NCBI GenBank assembly: GCA_002328495.1
Contig: DCUJ01000002.1
Span: forward strand, 23,388 to 87,387
Reading direction: 5' to 3'
DNA length: 64,000 nt
Source of the DNA: Sulfurospirillum sp. UBA2217
GTDB taxonomy: Bacteria > Campylobacterota > Campylobacteria > Campylobacterales > Sulfurospirillaceae
Part shown: one piece after another, positions 9,022 to 18,014 of the stretch
How the letters are laid out: each line of letters begins with the position of its first letter
Numbering within the stretch: the stretch's first letter is position 1
Program-made: the position numbers and the translations under genes
The notes under the pieces: generated by a model
Database searches by the model: none
What the model saw: only the letters and a program-made list of their open reading frames with translations
What the model was told of the DNA's origin: nothing

Positions 9022-11547
9022 TTACTCCTCGCTTGAAAGGCCTTCTTCTGAAATTAAACTACTTTCACTCACACTACCCTCTTCTTCCAATCCTTCGAGT
9101 TCATCCACTTCTTCTTTAGGACAACTCGCCAAACTAGCTACAATGTCTGTTCCTTCGACGGATACGACTTTAACACCACTGGTATTTCGCCCTGCTTTAC
9201 GAATGGTTTCCATATCCACACGAATCATCTTCCCATTGCTGGTAAGTGCCATGAGGTCTTTTGCCTCATCGACAATAACCACACCAACTAAATCGGCAGT
9301 TTTTGGTGTAAGTTTCATAGCAATAACACCCTTACCGCCACGGCTTTGCAATCGGTACTCTTCTGCTGTTGTTCGCTTACCAATTCCTTTTTCCGTTACT
9401 GTTAAAAGTTCTTCTTGGTCTGAATAGATAACAGCCGCTCCTACAACACGGTCGTTTGGCTCTTTAAAGCGAATACCCGTCACACCGCGTGCGGTTCGAC
9501 CGATTTCACGTGCATCTTCGACATTAAAGCGAATACACATACCTTTTTTCGTCACGATAAAGAGGTTTTGAATCTCTTTTGAAACCACTTTTGCAGTCAC
9601 CAATTCATCATCTTCATCTAAGGTAATCGCGCGAACACCCACAGAGCGAATATTTTTAAATTCGCTCAAATTGGTACGCTTGATAACACCATTTTTAGTA
9701 AAGAATGCTAAAGCTTTTGTCTCATCAAAATCAGTTGTCGGAATAATCGCCATAATTTTTTCATCCGGTTGAAGCTGAACAAGGTTAACGACTGCTTTGC
9801 CCTTAGCCGTTCTACTTCCCTCAGGAATTCGGTAAACCTTGAGCCAGTAGAGCTGTCCACGATCGGTCACAAACATCAAAGTGTCATGCGTATCAGAGAC
9901 AAAGAAACTTTCGATAAAGTCATCATCGTAAGTCGTGACGGCTATTTTACCTTTGCCACCACGCTTTTGTTTTTCATACTGCTTGAGTGGTACACGTTTG
10001 ATGTAGCCACGGTGCGTAATGGTCACGACCATCGACTCATTGGCAATCAAATCTTCCACATCAATATCATCATAATCATCTACAATTTCCGTGATACGCT
10101 TGGATTTGAATTTATCTTTGATTTCTAAAAGTTCTTTTTTAATCAAATCATTGAGGAGTGCTTCACTCTTTAAAATGTCGCTAAGGGCCTGAATCTCTTT
10201 AAGCAATTCCGCCAATTCATTTTCGATTTTTTCTCTCTCAAGTCCTGTAAGACGTTGGAGTCTCATATCAAGAATTGCGCCAGCTTGAATTTCAGAGAGA
10301 TTAAAGGTTGCCACCAACTCATCTTTTGCACTTTTGGTATCGGCACTGGCTTTAATGAGTGCGATAATAGCATCGATGTTATCGAGTGCTATTTTTAGCC
10401 CTTCTAAAATATGTGCTTTGGCTTTAGCTTTTTCAAGTTCATATATGGTACGACGGATAATCACCGTTTTACGATGGCGTAAAAAGAGTTGTAACAACTC
10501 AATCAATGTAAAGATTTTTGGCTCTTTATTGTGAATCGCAAGCAAAATAACACCAAACGTCACTTCAAGGCTCGTCGATTTATAAAGGTTATTTAAAACG
10601 ATTTCACTCATTGCTTCACGTTTGAGTTCAATCACCAAACGAATACCTTCTCTATCACTCTCATCACGAATTTCGCTGATACCTTCTATCATCTTCTCTT
10701 TCACAAGCCCTACGATTTGCTCAATTAATCGCACCTTATTAGCTTGATATGGCAATTCGTCCACAACGATAATGTCTTTATTGCCTTTTTTCTCGATATG
10801 CACTTTGGCTCGTACTTTTACACGACCTCGTCCTGTTCGGTACGCTTCCAAGATGCCTTTTTTACCAAAAATAATTCCACTCGTTGGAAAGTCAGGGCCT
10901 TTGATAAACTCCATTACCTCATCGAGTGTCGCTTCTGGATTTTCGATAAGCAATAAAAGTGCTTCCAAAAGCTCATCCATACAATGTGGAGGAATGTTCG
11001 TTGCCATACCAACAGCGATACCGCTTGAGCCGTTAAGCAACAAGTTAGGCACACGGCTAGGAAGAACATCTGGCTCTATCATACTATCATCGTAGTTAGG
11101 TACAAAATCAACGGTGTCTTTATCCAAATCGCGAAGAAGCTCTTCAGCCAGTGGTGTCATACGCGCTTCGGTGTAACGCATCGCAGCCGCATTGTCGCCA
11201 TCGATGGAACCAAAGTTTCCTTGACCATCGACCATCGGAATTCGCATGGAAAAAGGTTGCGCCATACGAACCAACGCGTCATACACGGCGGTATCACCAT
11301 GCGGGTGGTACTTACCGATAACATCACCCACGATACGGGCTGATTTTTTATAGGGACTGCGTGAAGAAATGGCAAGATCGTTCATCGCATATAAAATACG
11401 ACGATGCACAGGCTTTAAGCCATCCCTTGCATCGGGAAGCGCACGTCCGATGATAACACTCATCGAGTAGTCTAAGTAACTCGCCTTTATAGAATCTTCG
11501 ATATTAATCGTCTTAATATCTTGGTTGGCATCAAAAATACTATCCAT
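9022..11547 (-). CDS. gyrA: DNA gyrase subunit A
   Basis: 841 residues. It is the breakage-reunion subunit of gyrase, which introduces negative supercoils with GyrB. The catalytic Tyr125 sits in [10 protein letters not shown]. The quinolone-resistance region reads [10 protein letters not shown] with Thr86 and Asp90, the unmutated state in Campylobacter numbering. The C-terminal beta-pinwheel has a GyrA box (QKRGGKG near residue 545). The chain ends in a strongly acidic tail of about 30 residues. A TTACATGTAA copy lies 10 bp upstream of the start codon, in the leader region. Confidence 0.98.
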   Translation of the reverse strand: MDSIFDANQDIKTINIEDSIKASYLDYSMSVIIGRALPDARDGLKPVHRRILYAMNDLAISSRSPYKKSARIVGDVIGKYHPHGDTAVYDALVRMAQPFSMRIPMVDGQGNFGSIDGDNAAAMRYTEARMTPLAEELLRDLDKDTVDFVPNYDDSMIEPDVLPSRVPNLLLNGSSGIAVGMATNIPPHCMDELLEALLLLIENPEATLDEVMEFIKGPDFPTSGIIFGKKGILEAYRTGRGRVKVRAKVHIEKKGNKDIIVVDELPYQANKVRLIEQIVGLVKEKMIEGISEIRDESDREGIRLVIELKREAMSEIVLNNLYKSTSLEVTFGVILLAIHNKEPKIFTLIELLQLFLRHRKTVIIRRTIYELEKAKAKAHILEGLKIALDNIDAIIALIKASADTKSAKDELVATFNLSEIQAGAILDMRLQRLTGLEREKIENELAELLKEIQALSDILKSEALLNDLIKKELLEIKDKFKSKRITEIVDDYDDIDVEDLIANESMVVTITHRGYIKRVPLKQYEKQKRGGKGKIAVTTYDDDFIESFFVSDTHDTLMFVTDRGQLYWLKVYRIPEGSRTAKGKAVVNLVQLQPDEKIMAIIPTTDFDETKALAFFTKNGVIKRTNLSEFKNIRSVGVRAITLDEDDELVTAKVVSKEIQNLFIVTKKGMCIRFNVEDAREIGRTARGVTGIRFKEPNDRVVGAAVIYSDQEELLTVTEKGIGKRTTAEEYRLQSRGGKGVIAMKLTPKTADLVGVVIVDEAKDLMALTSNGKMIRVDMETIRKAGRNTSGVKVVSVEGTDIVASLASCPKEEVDELEGLEEEGSVSESSLISEEGLSSEE

Positions 11548-11556
11548 TCACAAACC

Positions 11557-11566
11557 TTACATGTAA
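11557..11566. repeat. TTACATGTAA palindrome, copy 5
   Basis: Exact. 10 bp upstream of the gyrA start codon. Confidence 0.95.
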
Positions 11567-11609
11567 TGATTTTTATCGATTATACGCAACTTTTCCTTTC
11601 ATTTCAATA

Positions 11610-11637
11610 GGGGTCAGGGCTTGACTTTTAACTTTTG
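11610..11637 (-). repeat. RAYT-associated repeat, copy 1 (left end of the transposase unit)
   Basis: GGGGTCAGGGCTTGACTTTT continues into AACTTTTG on the plus strand. Its reverse complement aligns with the right-end copy at 12428-12457 (shared AAAGTTAAAAGT core, then AGC, C and GACC positions). It overlaps the last codons of the transposase. Confidence 0.75.
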
Positions 11638-12386
11638 AGGATTTTACTCACCCCTGCAACGCTTAAAATCACTTTTCGAGCCAGTTCGCTTTTGGTATAA
11701 CCATCTTCATACGCTTTTTGTATGGCTTCATTTCGCTCAGATTTATTCGTTACATGTAAGAAATAATCATCCAGTTTTTCTTTATGCACTTCTTGAACAA
11801 ACCCTTCTTCATGTTTATACCGCGTTTGATGAAACGCATCGATAGCTTGGCGTTCAGCTTCGCTCATTGGAACGCCTAAAAGCGCTAACAATTCGCTCGT
11901 GTTGTACTCCCGCAGAACAAACGCATTTTGCAAAAAAGGTGGCACAGCATCTCGTAAAATACTGTACGTCGCGCAGTACATGTACTCGCCTATCGCTTGG
12001 GTCATTTTGGCTTTGACGGGATTGAATTCGATGTATTTAAAAAGGGTAAAAAGATACTTTTCATCCAACACATACCACGACTTAAAGCGGTCCTGCCACA
12101 GATGCCCCACTCTGGCATGGCGTTTGTTAAAATAACTCGCATACTGCGCATTGAGCTGTCGCATCCCTGAGGAGAGGTTTTCGCGGGTATTTTCGATTAA
12201 AATGTGATAATGGTTGTCCATCAAACAAAATGAGTGGATATTAAACTTATACTCCCGCGCCACACTGGCTAAAAGTTCGATAAATTTTGCTTTATCCCTC
12301 TCGTCCTCAAAGACCTTTCCCTTAGCAACCCCTCTGTTATAGACATGATGATAACCTAGACTTTCGATGCGTAAACGTCGTGGCAT
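11628..12386 (-). CDS. REP-associated tyrosine transposase (RAYT, IS200-like Y1 family)
   Basis: 252 residues. The opening RIESLGYHHVYNRGV, the HUH motif in NHYHILIEN and the LNAQYASYFNKRH helix with the presumed nucleophilic tyrosine are diagnostic of Y1 transposases of the RAYT group. Residues from about 215 form a helix-turn-helix-like tail (TKSELARKVILSVAGVSKIL) seen in many RAYTs. RAYTs act on single-stranded REP-type repeats in cis. Here inverted copies of a 26-bp repeat flank the gene at 11610-11637 and 12428-12457. An LHV codon run at 11750 comes from a TTACATGTAA copy. Confidence 0.92.
   Translation of the reverse strand: MPRRLRIESLGYHHVYNRGVAKGKVFEDERDKAKFIELLASVAREYKFNIHSFCLMDNHYHILIENTRENLSSGMRQLNAQYASYFNKRHARVGHLWQDRFKSWYVLDEKYLFTLFKYIEFNPVKAKMTQAIGEYMYCATYSILRDAVPPFLQNAFVLREYNTSELLALLGVPMSEAERQAIDAFHQTRYKHEEGFVQEVHKEKLDDYFLHVTNKSERNEAIQKAYEDGYTKSELARKVILSVAGVSKILKS
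11750..11759. repeat. TTACATGTAA palindrome, copy 6
   Basis: Exact. In the RAYT gene, read as LHV. Confidence 0.95.
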
Positions 12387-12427
12387 ATTTGTCCTTTTTT
12401 ACGTATGATTATAGCATAGGAATGGAA

Positions 12428-12457
12428 AAAGTTAAAAGTTTAGCTCCGACCCTTTTT
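12428..12457 (+). repeat. RAYT-associated repeat, copy 2 (right end)
   Basis: AAAGTTAAAAGTTTAGCTCC followed by GACCCTTTTT. It is the inverted counterpart of copy 1, with the GACCC end facing outward. Confidence 0.75.
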
Positions 12458-12471
12458 ACTCATAGGTGGTA

Positions 12472-13074
12472 CTATTTTTTCTCATGTGTTAGAATACTAC
12501 AAAGTTCATTTGCTCCATTAATATCTATGAATATATGGTCGTCTTCGCACGATTCTCGTATGAAAACAAATCTGAATTCATTTTCATCACTAAAATAACT
12601 TGGTTTTTGAGCATATATTAATCTTGCACGTTCTGTTGACTCTGGTTTAGTATCTACTTCTTGCCCATAGGTATATTCAATATTAATACCTTCAATCCCG
12701 CCGATGTATTGATATGGTTGTTCTTCTAGCCATGCTGTGATTTTAGCTGCTAATTTTTTAGGATTTTTGATTTTAACTATAATTTTTCCAAACTTGCTTT
12801 GTCTGGCAGCTTTTAATGTTTTATGAAAACATAAAATATAAACTAAATTGCTTGCAAATGAACTATGATGGCTTAAACCATTATAAACAACATGTGATTC
12901 ACCTTCACTATCGTCACGTCTTAGTGCATCCTCAATATTTTTATAGTTCTGTATTCTGCTAAATCTAAATCTTCCATTTAAAAAATCTGTGGCATATTCA
13001 AGTTTATCAAAAACGCGATAAACTGTTTTTGGGTAACATCCATGAGCTTGTAAAGATTTTATTTTTCCCATCAT
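12472..13074 (-). CDS. DUF2971-like protein of unknown function
   Basis: 200 residues with no signal peptide or membrane helix. The pattern of an early VYRVFDKLEYATDFLNGRFRFSRIQNY segment, a central SFASNLVYILCFHKT strand and a late YFSDENEFRFVF segment resembles DUF2971, a family of cytoplasmic proteins often found near mobile and defence genes. The role is not known. It is more AT-rich than its neighbours and lies in the accessory patch next to the RAYT, so recent transfer is plausible. Confidence 0.6.
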   Translation of the reverse strand: MMGKIKSLQAHGCYPKTVYRVFDKLEYATDFLNGRFRFSRIQNYKNIEDALRRDDSEGESHVVYNGLSHHSSFASNLVYILCFHKTLKAARQSKFGKIIVKIKNPKKLAAKITAWLEEQPYQYIGGIEGINIEYTYGQEVDTKPESTERARLIYAQKPSYFSDENEFRFVFIRESCEDDHIFIDINGANELCSILTHEKK

Positions 13075-13115
13075 ATATAAGAAGGCTTAACTGTTAACTT
13101 CTCTTTCCATCATAA

Positions 13116-13769
13116 TTACTTTATAGAAGGTCTTTCTACTATTTTAGATTTTCCATTTTCACCTGGAAAATCTAAAAATAATGATTCCATCATTTCATCA
13201 ATAACTGGTAATAAAGTGCCTGTAGTTCCACTACTTATAGCTGCACCTTCATATATAACTTTTTGTTGAGATTTATCATAAATATATAAATTTAAATATC
13301 TTGTATATTCCGAATAAGAATAAGATGAACTCCCTACAACTCCATAAGTAGGTGTGTATGTTGTTCTTCCAGAGTAACTACCATAACCACCACTGTAAGT
13401 ATTTACCGTTCCTGTTGTATAAGATGAAGATACTCCTGTTTGTCCTATAATTGGAGCGGAACCTATTTTTTCTTTTCCTCCATCAACTCCATATTCAAAA
13501 CTAATCAGAATATTTGAATTATCTGTTTCAACAAAATGATTTAGCAGAAGGTGTTGTTTTATCTTTTCTTGATAAGTATCATATTCTAAATTATTATCTT
13601 GTCCTTTTAATTTTAAAAATGAATAATTAATATTCTCTTGTTTTTCTACTTTTGGTAATTTATGAAAAACTGAAACATTAGAAATGACTACTGAACCACA
13701 TCCAGTAAAAAGAAAAACAATTAAAAAACTTGCAACTATATATTTCACAATAAAATTAACACTTTTCAT
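13116..13769 (-). CDS. Putative lipoprotein with a Ser/Gly/Tyr-rich centre
   Basis: 217 residues from the ATG at 13769, which has an AGAGGGTG ribosome site 6 nt upstream; a GTG three codons earlier is the alternative. The signal segment ends in the lipobox FTGC. The middle (about residues 115-155) is a low-complexity Ser/Gly/Tyr/Thr stretch, followed by a SYSEYTRYLNLYIYD strand pattern that recalls the DUF4136 lipoprotein family. No function can be assigned. AT-rich codons match the flanking accessory genes. Confidence 0.6.
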   Translation of the reverse strand: MKSVNFIVKYIVASFLIVFLFTGCGSVVISNVSVFHKLPKVEKQENINYSFLKLKGQDNNLEYDTYQEKIKQHLLLNHFVETDNSNILISFEYGVDGGKEKIGSAPIIGQTGVSSSYTTGTVNTYSGGYGSYSGRTTYTPTYGVVGSSSYSYSEYTRYLNLYIYDKSQQKVIYEGAAISSGTTGTLLPVIDEMMESLFLDFPGENGKSKIVERPSIK

Positions 13770-13857
13770 TTTAATCACCCTCTAATTTAGGTATGCAGAA
13801 TAGAATTTTAGGGCTTACCTTTTAAGTTTTATAAAATCATAGCATAAGAATCTATAA

Positions 13858-13882
13858 AGTTAAAAGTCAATCTTTTCCCCTG
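13858..13882 (+). repeat. RAYT-associated repeat, degenerate copy 3
   Basis: AGTTAAAAGTCAATCTTTTC followed by CCCTG. It matches the 5' half (AGTTAAAAGTCAA) and the terminal cytosines of the repeat, with drift between. Confidence 0.55.
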
Positions 13883-13906
13883 AATATAGGGAGTTAAACT
13901 TAGAAT

Positions 13907-13931
13907 ATTAAAAGTTTAGCTCCGACCCCTG
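13907..13931 (+). repeat. RAYT-associated repeat, copy 4
   Basis: ATTAAAAGTTTAGCTCCGAC followed by CCCTG. Over 21 bases it is nearly identical to copy 2 at the right end of the transposase. No gene is seen between 13779 and 14062; this stretch holds copies 3-5 and little else. Confidence 0.7.
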
Positions 13932-14025
13932 TTACTATTGCGTTTTTGATACCTTGCATCAGCTAAATAAAGAATTGGATTAGATTATAATTTGGTTTCT
14001 TCCGTTTGATTTTGCATCGTAAAAA

Positions 14026-14062
14026 GGGGTCGTGGCTTGACTTTTAACTTTACATACGACCC
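14026..14062 (-). repeat. RAYT-associated repeat, copy 5, with a 6-bp stem
   Basis: GGGGTCGTGGCTTGACTTTT followed by AACTTTACATACGACCC. The first 25 bases match copy 1 with two differences. GGGTCG (14027-14032) and CGACCC (14057-14062) can pair, giving the REP-like stem. It abuts the broken antitoxin gene. Confidence 0.7.
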
Positions 14063-14333
14063 TTAAAGCAAAGAAACTTTTTGTGTAACATATTGGTGAA
14101 TCAACGATGATAAAATCGTCTGATTAGGGTATATTAATTTCTGCACTTTTTCTCTTTAGCATGAGCATATCGTATTCAGGAATACGGATATTGATGTTTT
14201 TTGTTTTGGTAAGATAATTTTTAGCAGCCATCCCAGCTTCCATCAAAGCTTCTTCGTAGTGTTCAACTTTTTCAAAATTATCTGTTTTTTCTATAGCTTC
14301 GAGCAATTCAAGCTCATAGTCATCAAGCTTCAT
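14063..14333 (-). pseudogene. BrnA/CopG-type antitoxin, frameshifted near its C-terminus
   Basis: The intact frame (ATG at 14333, AAGGAGG site) encodes about 69 residues ending KSAEINIP then a stop at 14124. CopG-type antitoxins usually continue with a helix like YQTLISSLLHKY. Removing one A from the CCCTAATCAG stretch near 14125 opens a frame reading YQTILSSLIHQY and then VTQKVSLL before TAA at 14063-14065. So a +1 frameshift has cut off the second ribbon-helix-helix helix. Either the gene is broken, or there is a sequencing error, or frameshifting occurs. It overlaps the toxin gene by 11 bp. Confidence 0.75.
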
Positions 14334-14610
14334 GGTCATCCTCCTTATAATATTTTTTCATTTTTCTACTGGGTATAATTGTTTTTAAAAATATCTCATC
14401 GCCCTCTTTTGTATAAAGCACCATACAGATATATCCCATCAGTTCAACGATATAAATCGACTGACTCGGATATTTATCTTTGTTTGGATGTTTGATGATG
14501 TCAATCACTTTATCTTCGTAAATAACGCTTACAACATCTTCAAAGCAGACGCCACGTTCTTTTTTTAGTAAAGTGTTTTTTTCAATATTCCATTTAAAAT
14601 TGATACTCAT
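14323..14610 (-). CDS. BrnT-like type II toxin
   Basis: 95 residues. The opening FKWNIEKNTLLKKERGVCFEDV matches the pattern of BrnT-family ribonuclease toxins (F-x-W/F-D-x-x-K...G-x-x-F-E-x-A), and the end (LKTIIPSRKMKKYY) matches their closing I-I-x-x-R-x-x-x-x-x-Y pattern. It appears intact and precedes the antitoxin gene, the usual brnT-brnA order. If the toxin is active, loss of the antitoxin tail would need compensation, so the toxin may be weak or controlled otherwise. Confidence 0.7.
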   Translation of the reverse strand: MSINFKWNIEKNTLLKKERGVCFEDVVSVIYEDKVIDIIKHPNKDKYPSQSIYIVELMGYICMVLYTKEGDEIFLKTIIPSRKMKKYYKEDDHEA

Positions 14611-14804
14611 GGGATTATTTTATTACATTTTATATTGAATGTTAATAACATACATCCTAAAAATATGGAATATAGGGGAACTAAGGTCACGTGTGACGAT
14701 AATGTCGATATTGAAAAGTGCGGATCAAAAGAGTATCACGGCAATGAAGAGTGCCTTTTAACACTTTTTTGGTATGATTGCGGTGAGTCAACAAAGGAAA
14801 CAAA

Positions 14805-16058
14805 ATGGATACGCTAGTCTTTCAAAAGATCCTTATAGCTATGTTTTTTGGTTTTGCTATTGGGCTTCAAAGAGAGATGAAAATTCTCTACGAGCACAAA
14901 AAAAATGACTTTGGAGGGGCTAGAACCTTCTCTATGATAGGTCTTTTGGGCTATGTTTCAGCATGGATTAACGTGCATGTACCCTTCTTTTTATTGATTT
15001 CAACCCTTGTTTTGGGTATTTTTCTTGTTACGGTATACATCGTCAATAGCACCCCCGATGAGAATGGAATCACCACAGAAATATCTGCTTTAGTCACTTT
15101 TTGTGCCGCCGCAATGCTTGTTTATGAAAAAGAAACTTTAGCTGTTTTTGTTGCTATTGTTCTCCTCTTTATTCTTAATAGTAAAGATCAAATCAAAAAG
15201 TATGCAAAAGTTATAGAAAAAAAAGACTTAAGTGCTGCCATTATTTTTGCAATGATGACGTTTGTTGTTTTACCTATTTTGCCAGATAAAACCATTGACC
15301 CATGGGGCTATCTCAATCTTCACAACATTTGGTTGATGGTCATCCTTGTGGCGGGTATTTCCTTTTTTGGTTATATCGCCGTGCGTGCCATTGGTACCAC
15401 AAGAGGAATTGGATTGACTGGTTTTTTTGGAGGGCTTGCCTCTTCAACCGCTGTAACTTTAAGTTTGGGACGACAAGGAAAAAATAGCCCTACACTTTCA
15501 AAAAATCTTTCCATCGGCATCTCTTTGGCGTGTTCGATTATGCTCGTTCGTGTCTATTTTGAAATGCTCATTATCAACCCAGACCTTGCCAATCAAATTC
15601 TCATTCCCGTTATCGTAGCGACCATTGGAGGGTATATTTTTATAGGATTTCTTATTTTTACAGCAAAAAAAGAGACTATTGTCAGCGAGACGACCTTTAA
15701 AAACCCTTTTAAATTATCTGAAGCTTTGATGCTAGGATTCATCTTTGGTATGGTCATTGTCCTTATAAAATTTGCAAACAATACCTTTGGGGACTCTGGA
15801 ATCTATGTCGTCTCTTTTATTGCAGGGAGTGCCGATGTGGATGCTGTTGTTCTCTCTATGGCATCCTTCGCGAAGACGGGGATCCCTTCCATAACGGTTC
15901 TTAATGCCATTGTGCTAGCCATTGTCTCAAATTCCATTACCAAATTTGCCATTGTTGCGTTCTTGGGCAATAGGACAATTACTTTGTATGTAGGAGGTTT
16001 TCTTCTTATTTCTTTAAGCACTTTTATAGCGACCTATTATAGTGTGGTCATTGCATAA
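14805..16058 (+). CDS. MgtC/SapB and DUF4010 domain inner-membrane protein
   Basis: 417 residues with about 12 membrane helices. The N-terminal third has the MgtC pattern (FFGFAIGLQREMK, then GGARTFSMIGLLGYV), and the C-terminal two thirds match DUF4010 (GLTGFFGGLASSTAVTLSLG, then GSADVDAVVLSMA). MgtC-like proteins are linked to magnesium or phosphate stress and ATP synthase control, but this long form is uncharacterised. A 198-bp leader upstream holds no convincing gene. Confidence 0.85.
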   Translation: MDTLVFQKILIAMFFGFAIGLQREMKILYEHKKNDFGGARTFSMIGLLGYVSAWINVHVPFFLLISTLVLGIFLVTVYIVNSTPDENGITTEISALVTFCAAAMLVYEKETLAVFVAIVLLFILNSKDQIKKYAKVIEKKDLSAAIIFAMMTFVVLPILPDKTIDPWGYLNLHNIWLMVILVAGISFFGYIAVRAIGTTRGIGLTGFFGGLASSTAVTLSLGRQGKNSPTLSKNLSIGISLACSIMLVRVYFEMLIINPDLANQILIPVIVATIGGYIFIGFLIFTAKKETIVSETTFKNPFKLSEALMLGFIFGMVIVLIKFANNTFGDSGIYVVSFIAGSADVDAVVLSMASFAKTGIPSITVLNAIVLAIVSNSITKFAIVAFLGNRTITLYVGGFLLISLSTFIATYYSVVIA

Positions 16059-16121
16059 AGACGATAGGAAAAAACTTGGTACACGTGTATCTGTGTAAAT
16101 AAAAGAGTGAAAAGGGGTAAA

Positions 16122-16586
16122 ATGCGTGCGATTGGTAATTTTTTATGGTTTATTTTGGGCGGAATTTTAATGGGATTGGCGTGGTGGTGTGTGGGGGTGT
16201 TGTGTTTTATCTCCATTGTGGGTGTTCCGTGGGGGAGAGCCGCTTTTGTCATAGGGCAATTTTCTTTTTTCCCTTTCGGGAAAGAGGCGATCAATCGCAA
16301 AGAGCTCAATGACACGGAAGACATCGGGACGGGAGGTTTGGGCACCGTTGGCAACATCGTCTGGTTTGTCTTTTTTGGGTGGTGGCTAGCTTTGGGACAT
16401 GTCTTTTCCGCCATTGCTAGTTTTATCAGTATCATCGGCATTCCTTTTGGGATTCAGCATCTTAAACTTGCAGGCATTGCACTCGCTCCCATTGGTCAAA
16501 CCATTGTCGATAAAGAAGTTGCATCTGCCGCACGTAGGGTTAATGCGGAAAAGAAAGTCGTTCAAAGCAGAAACAAATTTTCATAG
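16122..16586 (+). CDS. YccF-family inner-membrane protein
   Basis: 154 residues from the ATG at 16122, which has an AAGGGG site; the open frame extends five codons further to a GTG. Two copies of a hydrophobic hairpin with GxPxG turns (SIVGVPWGRAAF; SIIGIPFGIQHLKL) are the hallmark of the YccF domain. The family function is unknown. The tail (residues 130-154) is basic. It lies 8 bp before the next gene. Confidence 0.8.
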   Translation: MRAIGNFLWFILGGILMGLAWWCVGVLCFISIVGVPWGRAAFVIGQFSFFPFGKEAINRKELNDTEDIGTGGLGTVGNIVWFVFFGWWLALGHVFSAIASFISIIGIPFGIQHLKLAGIALAPIGQTIVDKEVASAARRVNAEKKVVQSRNKFS

Positions 16587-16593
16587 GAGTTTT

Positions 16594-17049
16594 ATGATGA
16601 TACGCAAGATTATTTTTAGTATGGTCTGGGTGGGTTATTTAATTGCGGCTGATTTTGATTGGATGTCCAGTTTGAATAATCGGTACATTTCAGATACATC
16701 TGGATTTCATTCCAGCCTTAACCAACGCTTTAATGTCGGCGATGCCGTTATCTCAAGCGTCGTTAAAAGTGTCGCAAAGCCTGCCGATGCATATATGATT
16801 TTAAAATTAGCAGAGATGACGGGTTTGACGCACAGTGCCGTTTTAAAAAAATACGAAGTTAACAACAATAAAGGCTGGGGTGCCATGGCTCAAAGTTTAG
16901 GAATTAAGCCAGGCTCTTCTGAGTTTAAAGCACTTAAAGCAGGTCATGATATCGATAGTAAAAAGCCTAAAGCTAAAGGAAAACCATCAAAAAAAGAGCA
17001 TGAAAAAGACAACGGTCACGCAAAAAGCAAAGATAAAAAAGGCGACTAA
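16594..17049 (+). CDS. Exported protein with a lysine-rich tail, function unknown
   Basis: 151 residues from the ATG at 16594 (AGGAG site at 16585); the longer open frame reads back through the YccF gene and is rejected. The signal peptide spans about residues 1-19. The centre holds two short helices (SVAKPADAYMILKLAEMTGL, then AVLKKYEVNNNKGWGAMAQS) that resemble a small periplasmic helical repeat, and the last 35 residues are mostly Lys/Gly/Asp/His. It could bind anionic polymers or metal, but that is inference. Confidence 0.6.
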   Translation: MMIRKIIFSMVWVGYLIAADFDWMSSLNNRYISDTSGFHSSLNQRFNVGDAVISSVVKSVAKPADAYMILKLAEMTGLTHSAVLKKYEVNNNKGWGAMAQSLGIKPGSSEFKALKAGHDIDSKKPKAKGKPSKKEHEKDNGHAKSKDKKGD

Positions 17050-17054
17050 TCCGC

Positions 17055-17060
17055 TATAAT
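17055..17060 (+). promoter_or_regulatory. Probable -10 element of ppaC
   Basis: TATAAT lies 25 bp before the ppaC start codon. No clear -35 is visible, as is common for sigma-70 promoters of Campylobacterota. Confidence 0.5.
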
Positions 17061-17084
17061 ATCGCAAAAAACAAAGGAATACAC

Positions 17085-18005
17085 ATGAAAACTTATGCGT
17101 GTGGGCATATCAATCCTGATTCGGATTCGGTATGTTCTGCTATTTCACTCTCTTATTTAAAAACAAAACTTGGGGAGCCTTGTATGCCTGCACGACAAGG
17201 AGAATTAAGCCCTGAAACAGAGTTTATTTTAAAAACATTTGGGATTGAAGCGCCTGAACTTAAAAATGATTTTTCAGGGCATAATCTTTACATTACCGAT
17301 TATTCGGACCTTGCACAAGCACCGCATAACCTTAAAGAGACGAACATCTTAGGCATTGTCGATCATCATAAATTGGGTGATATCACTACCTCAACACCGC
17401 TTGAATGTTGGATACGCCCCGTGGGCTGTACCTGTACCATCGTTAAAGAGATGTTTGACCACTACAAAATCGACATTCCAAAAGAGATTGCTGGGGCGAT
17501 GATGTTGGCGATTTTAAGTGATACCGTGTTGTTTAAATCCCCAACATGCACCAAAGTTGATACCAAGGCAGTTAAAGAGTTGGCTCTCATCGCGGGGGTG
17601 GAAGATTTTAAAGCCCTTGGGATGGAGATGTTTTTAGTCAAATCAGCCGTAAAAGGGGCCACACCTCGAACCTTGCTTCTGCGTGATTTTAAAGACTTTG
17701 AGATGGCTGGGAACAAAATTGGTATTGGTCAGCTTGAAGTGGTAGATCTCAAAGTGTTTGATGAAATGAAAGAGGCTTTGTTTATGGATATGAAAGCGTA
17801 TAAGGCGGAGGGCAATCGCCATACGGTGATGTTACTTCTCACGGATATCATGATTGAAGGCTCACAATTTTTAGTGGTGAGTGACGATGAACGTAAAATA
17901 GAAAGTGCTTTTAAGACACAGCTTGTGAACCATGAAATGTGGGTGGATGGAGTCTTGAGTCGTAAAAAACAGGTGATTCCTGTGATGGAAAAACAGTTTG
18001 CGTAA
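17085..18005 (+). CDS. ppaC: Manganese-dependent inorganic pyrophosphatase (family II)
   Basis: 306 residues, typical length. It hydrolyses pyrophosphate to phosphate in the cytoplasm and so drives biosynthetic reactions. It belongs to the DHH superfamily: GHINPDSDSVCSA (residues 7-19) and IVDHHKLGD (around 92) supply metal ligands, and the C-terminal DHHA2 domain ends in a GVLSRKKQVIP segment that binds substrate. ATG with an AAAGGAA site. The following gene starts 9 bp downstream and is probably cotranscribed. Confidence 0.95.
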   Translation: MKTYACGHINPDSDSVCSAISLSYLKTKLGEPCMPARQGELSPETEFILKTFGIEAPELKNDFSGHNLYITDYSDLAQAPHNLKETNILGIVDHHKLGDITTSTPLECWIRPVGCTCTIVKEMFDHYKIDIPKEIAGAMMLAILSDTVLFKSPTCTKVDTKAVKELALIAGVEDFKALGMEMFLVKSAVKGATPRTLLLRDFKDFEMAGNKIGIGQLEVVDLKVFDEMKEALFMDMKAYKAEGNRHTVMLLLTDIMIEGSQFLVVSDDERKIESAFKTQLVNHEMWVDGVLSRKKQVIPVMEKQFA

Positions 18006-18014
18006 AGCATTTTT

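Noticed and set aside
11965..11980. GTACATGTAC near 11970 as another palindrome copy
   Set aside because: Differs at both ends from TTACATGTAA; counted only exact and one-mismatch forms.
13779..14062. Small RNA or riboswitch in the gap after the lipoprotein gene
   Set aside because: Structure there is explained by three RAYT-type repeat copies; no riboswitch core is seen.
14635..14817. 60-residue open frame before the MgtC-like gene
   Set aside because: No ribosome site, no recognisable pattern, overlaps the start of the MgtC-like gene and has poor codon character.
16399..16593. Upstream extension of the lysine-rich exported protein
   Set aside because: It reads through the YccF gene in another frame; the ATG at 16594 has a good ribosome site and begins a signal peptide.
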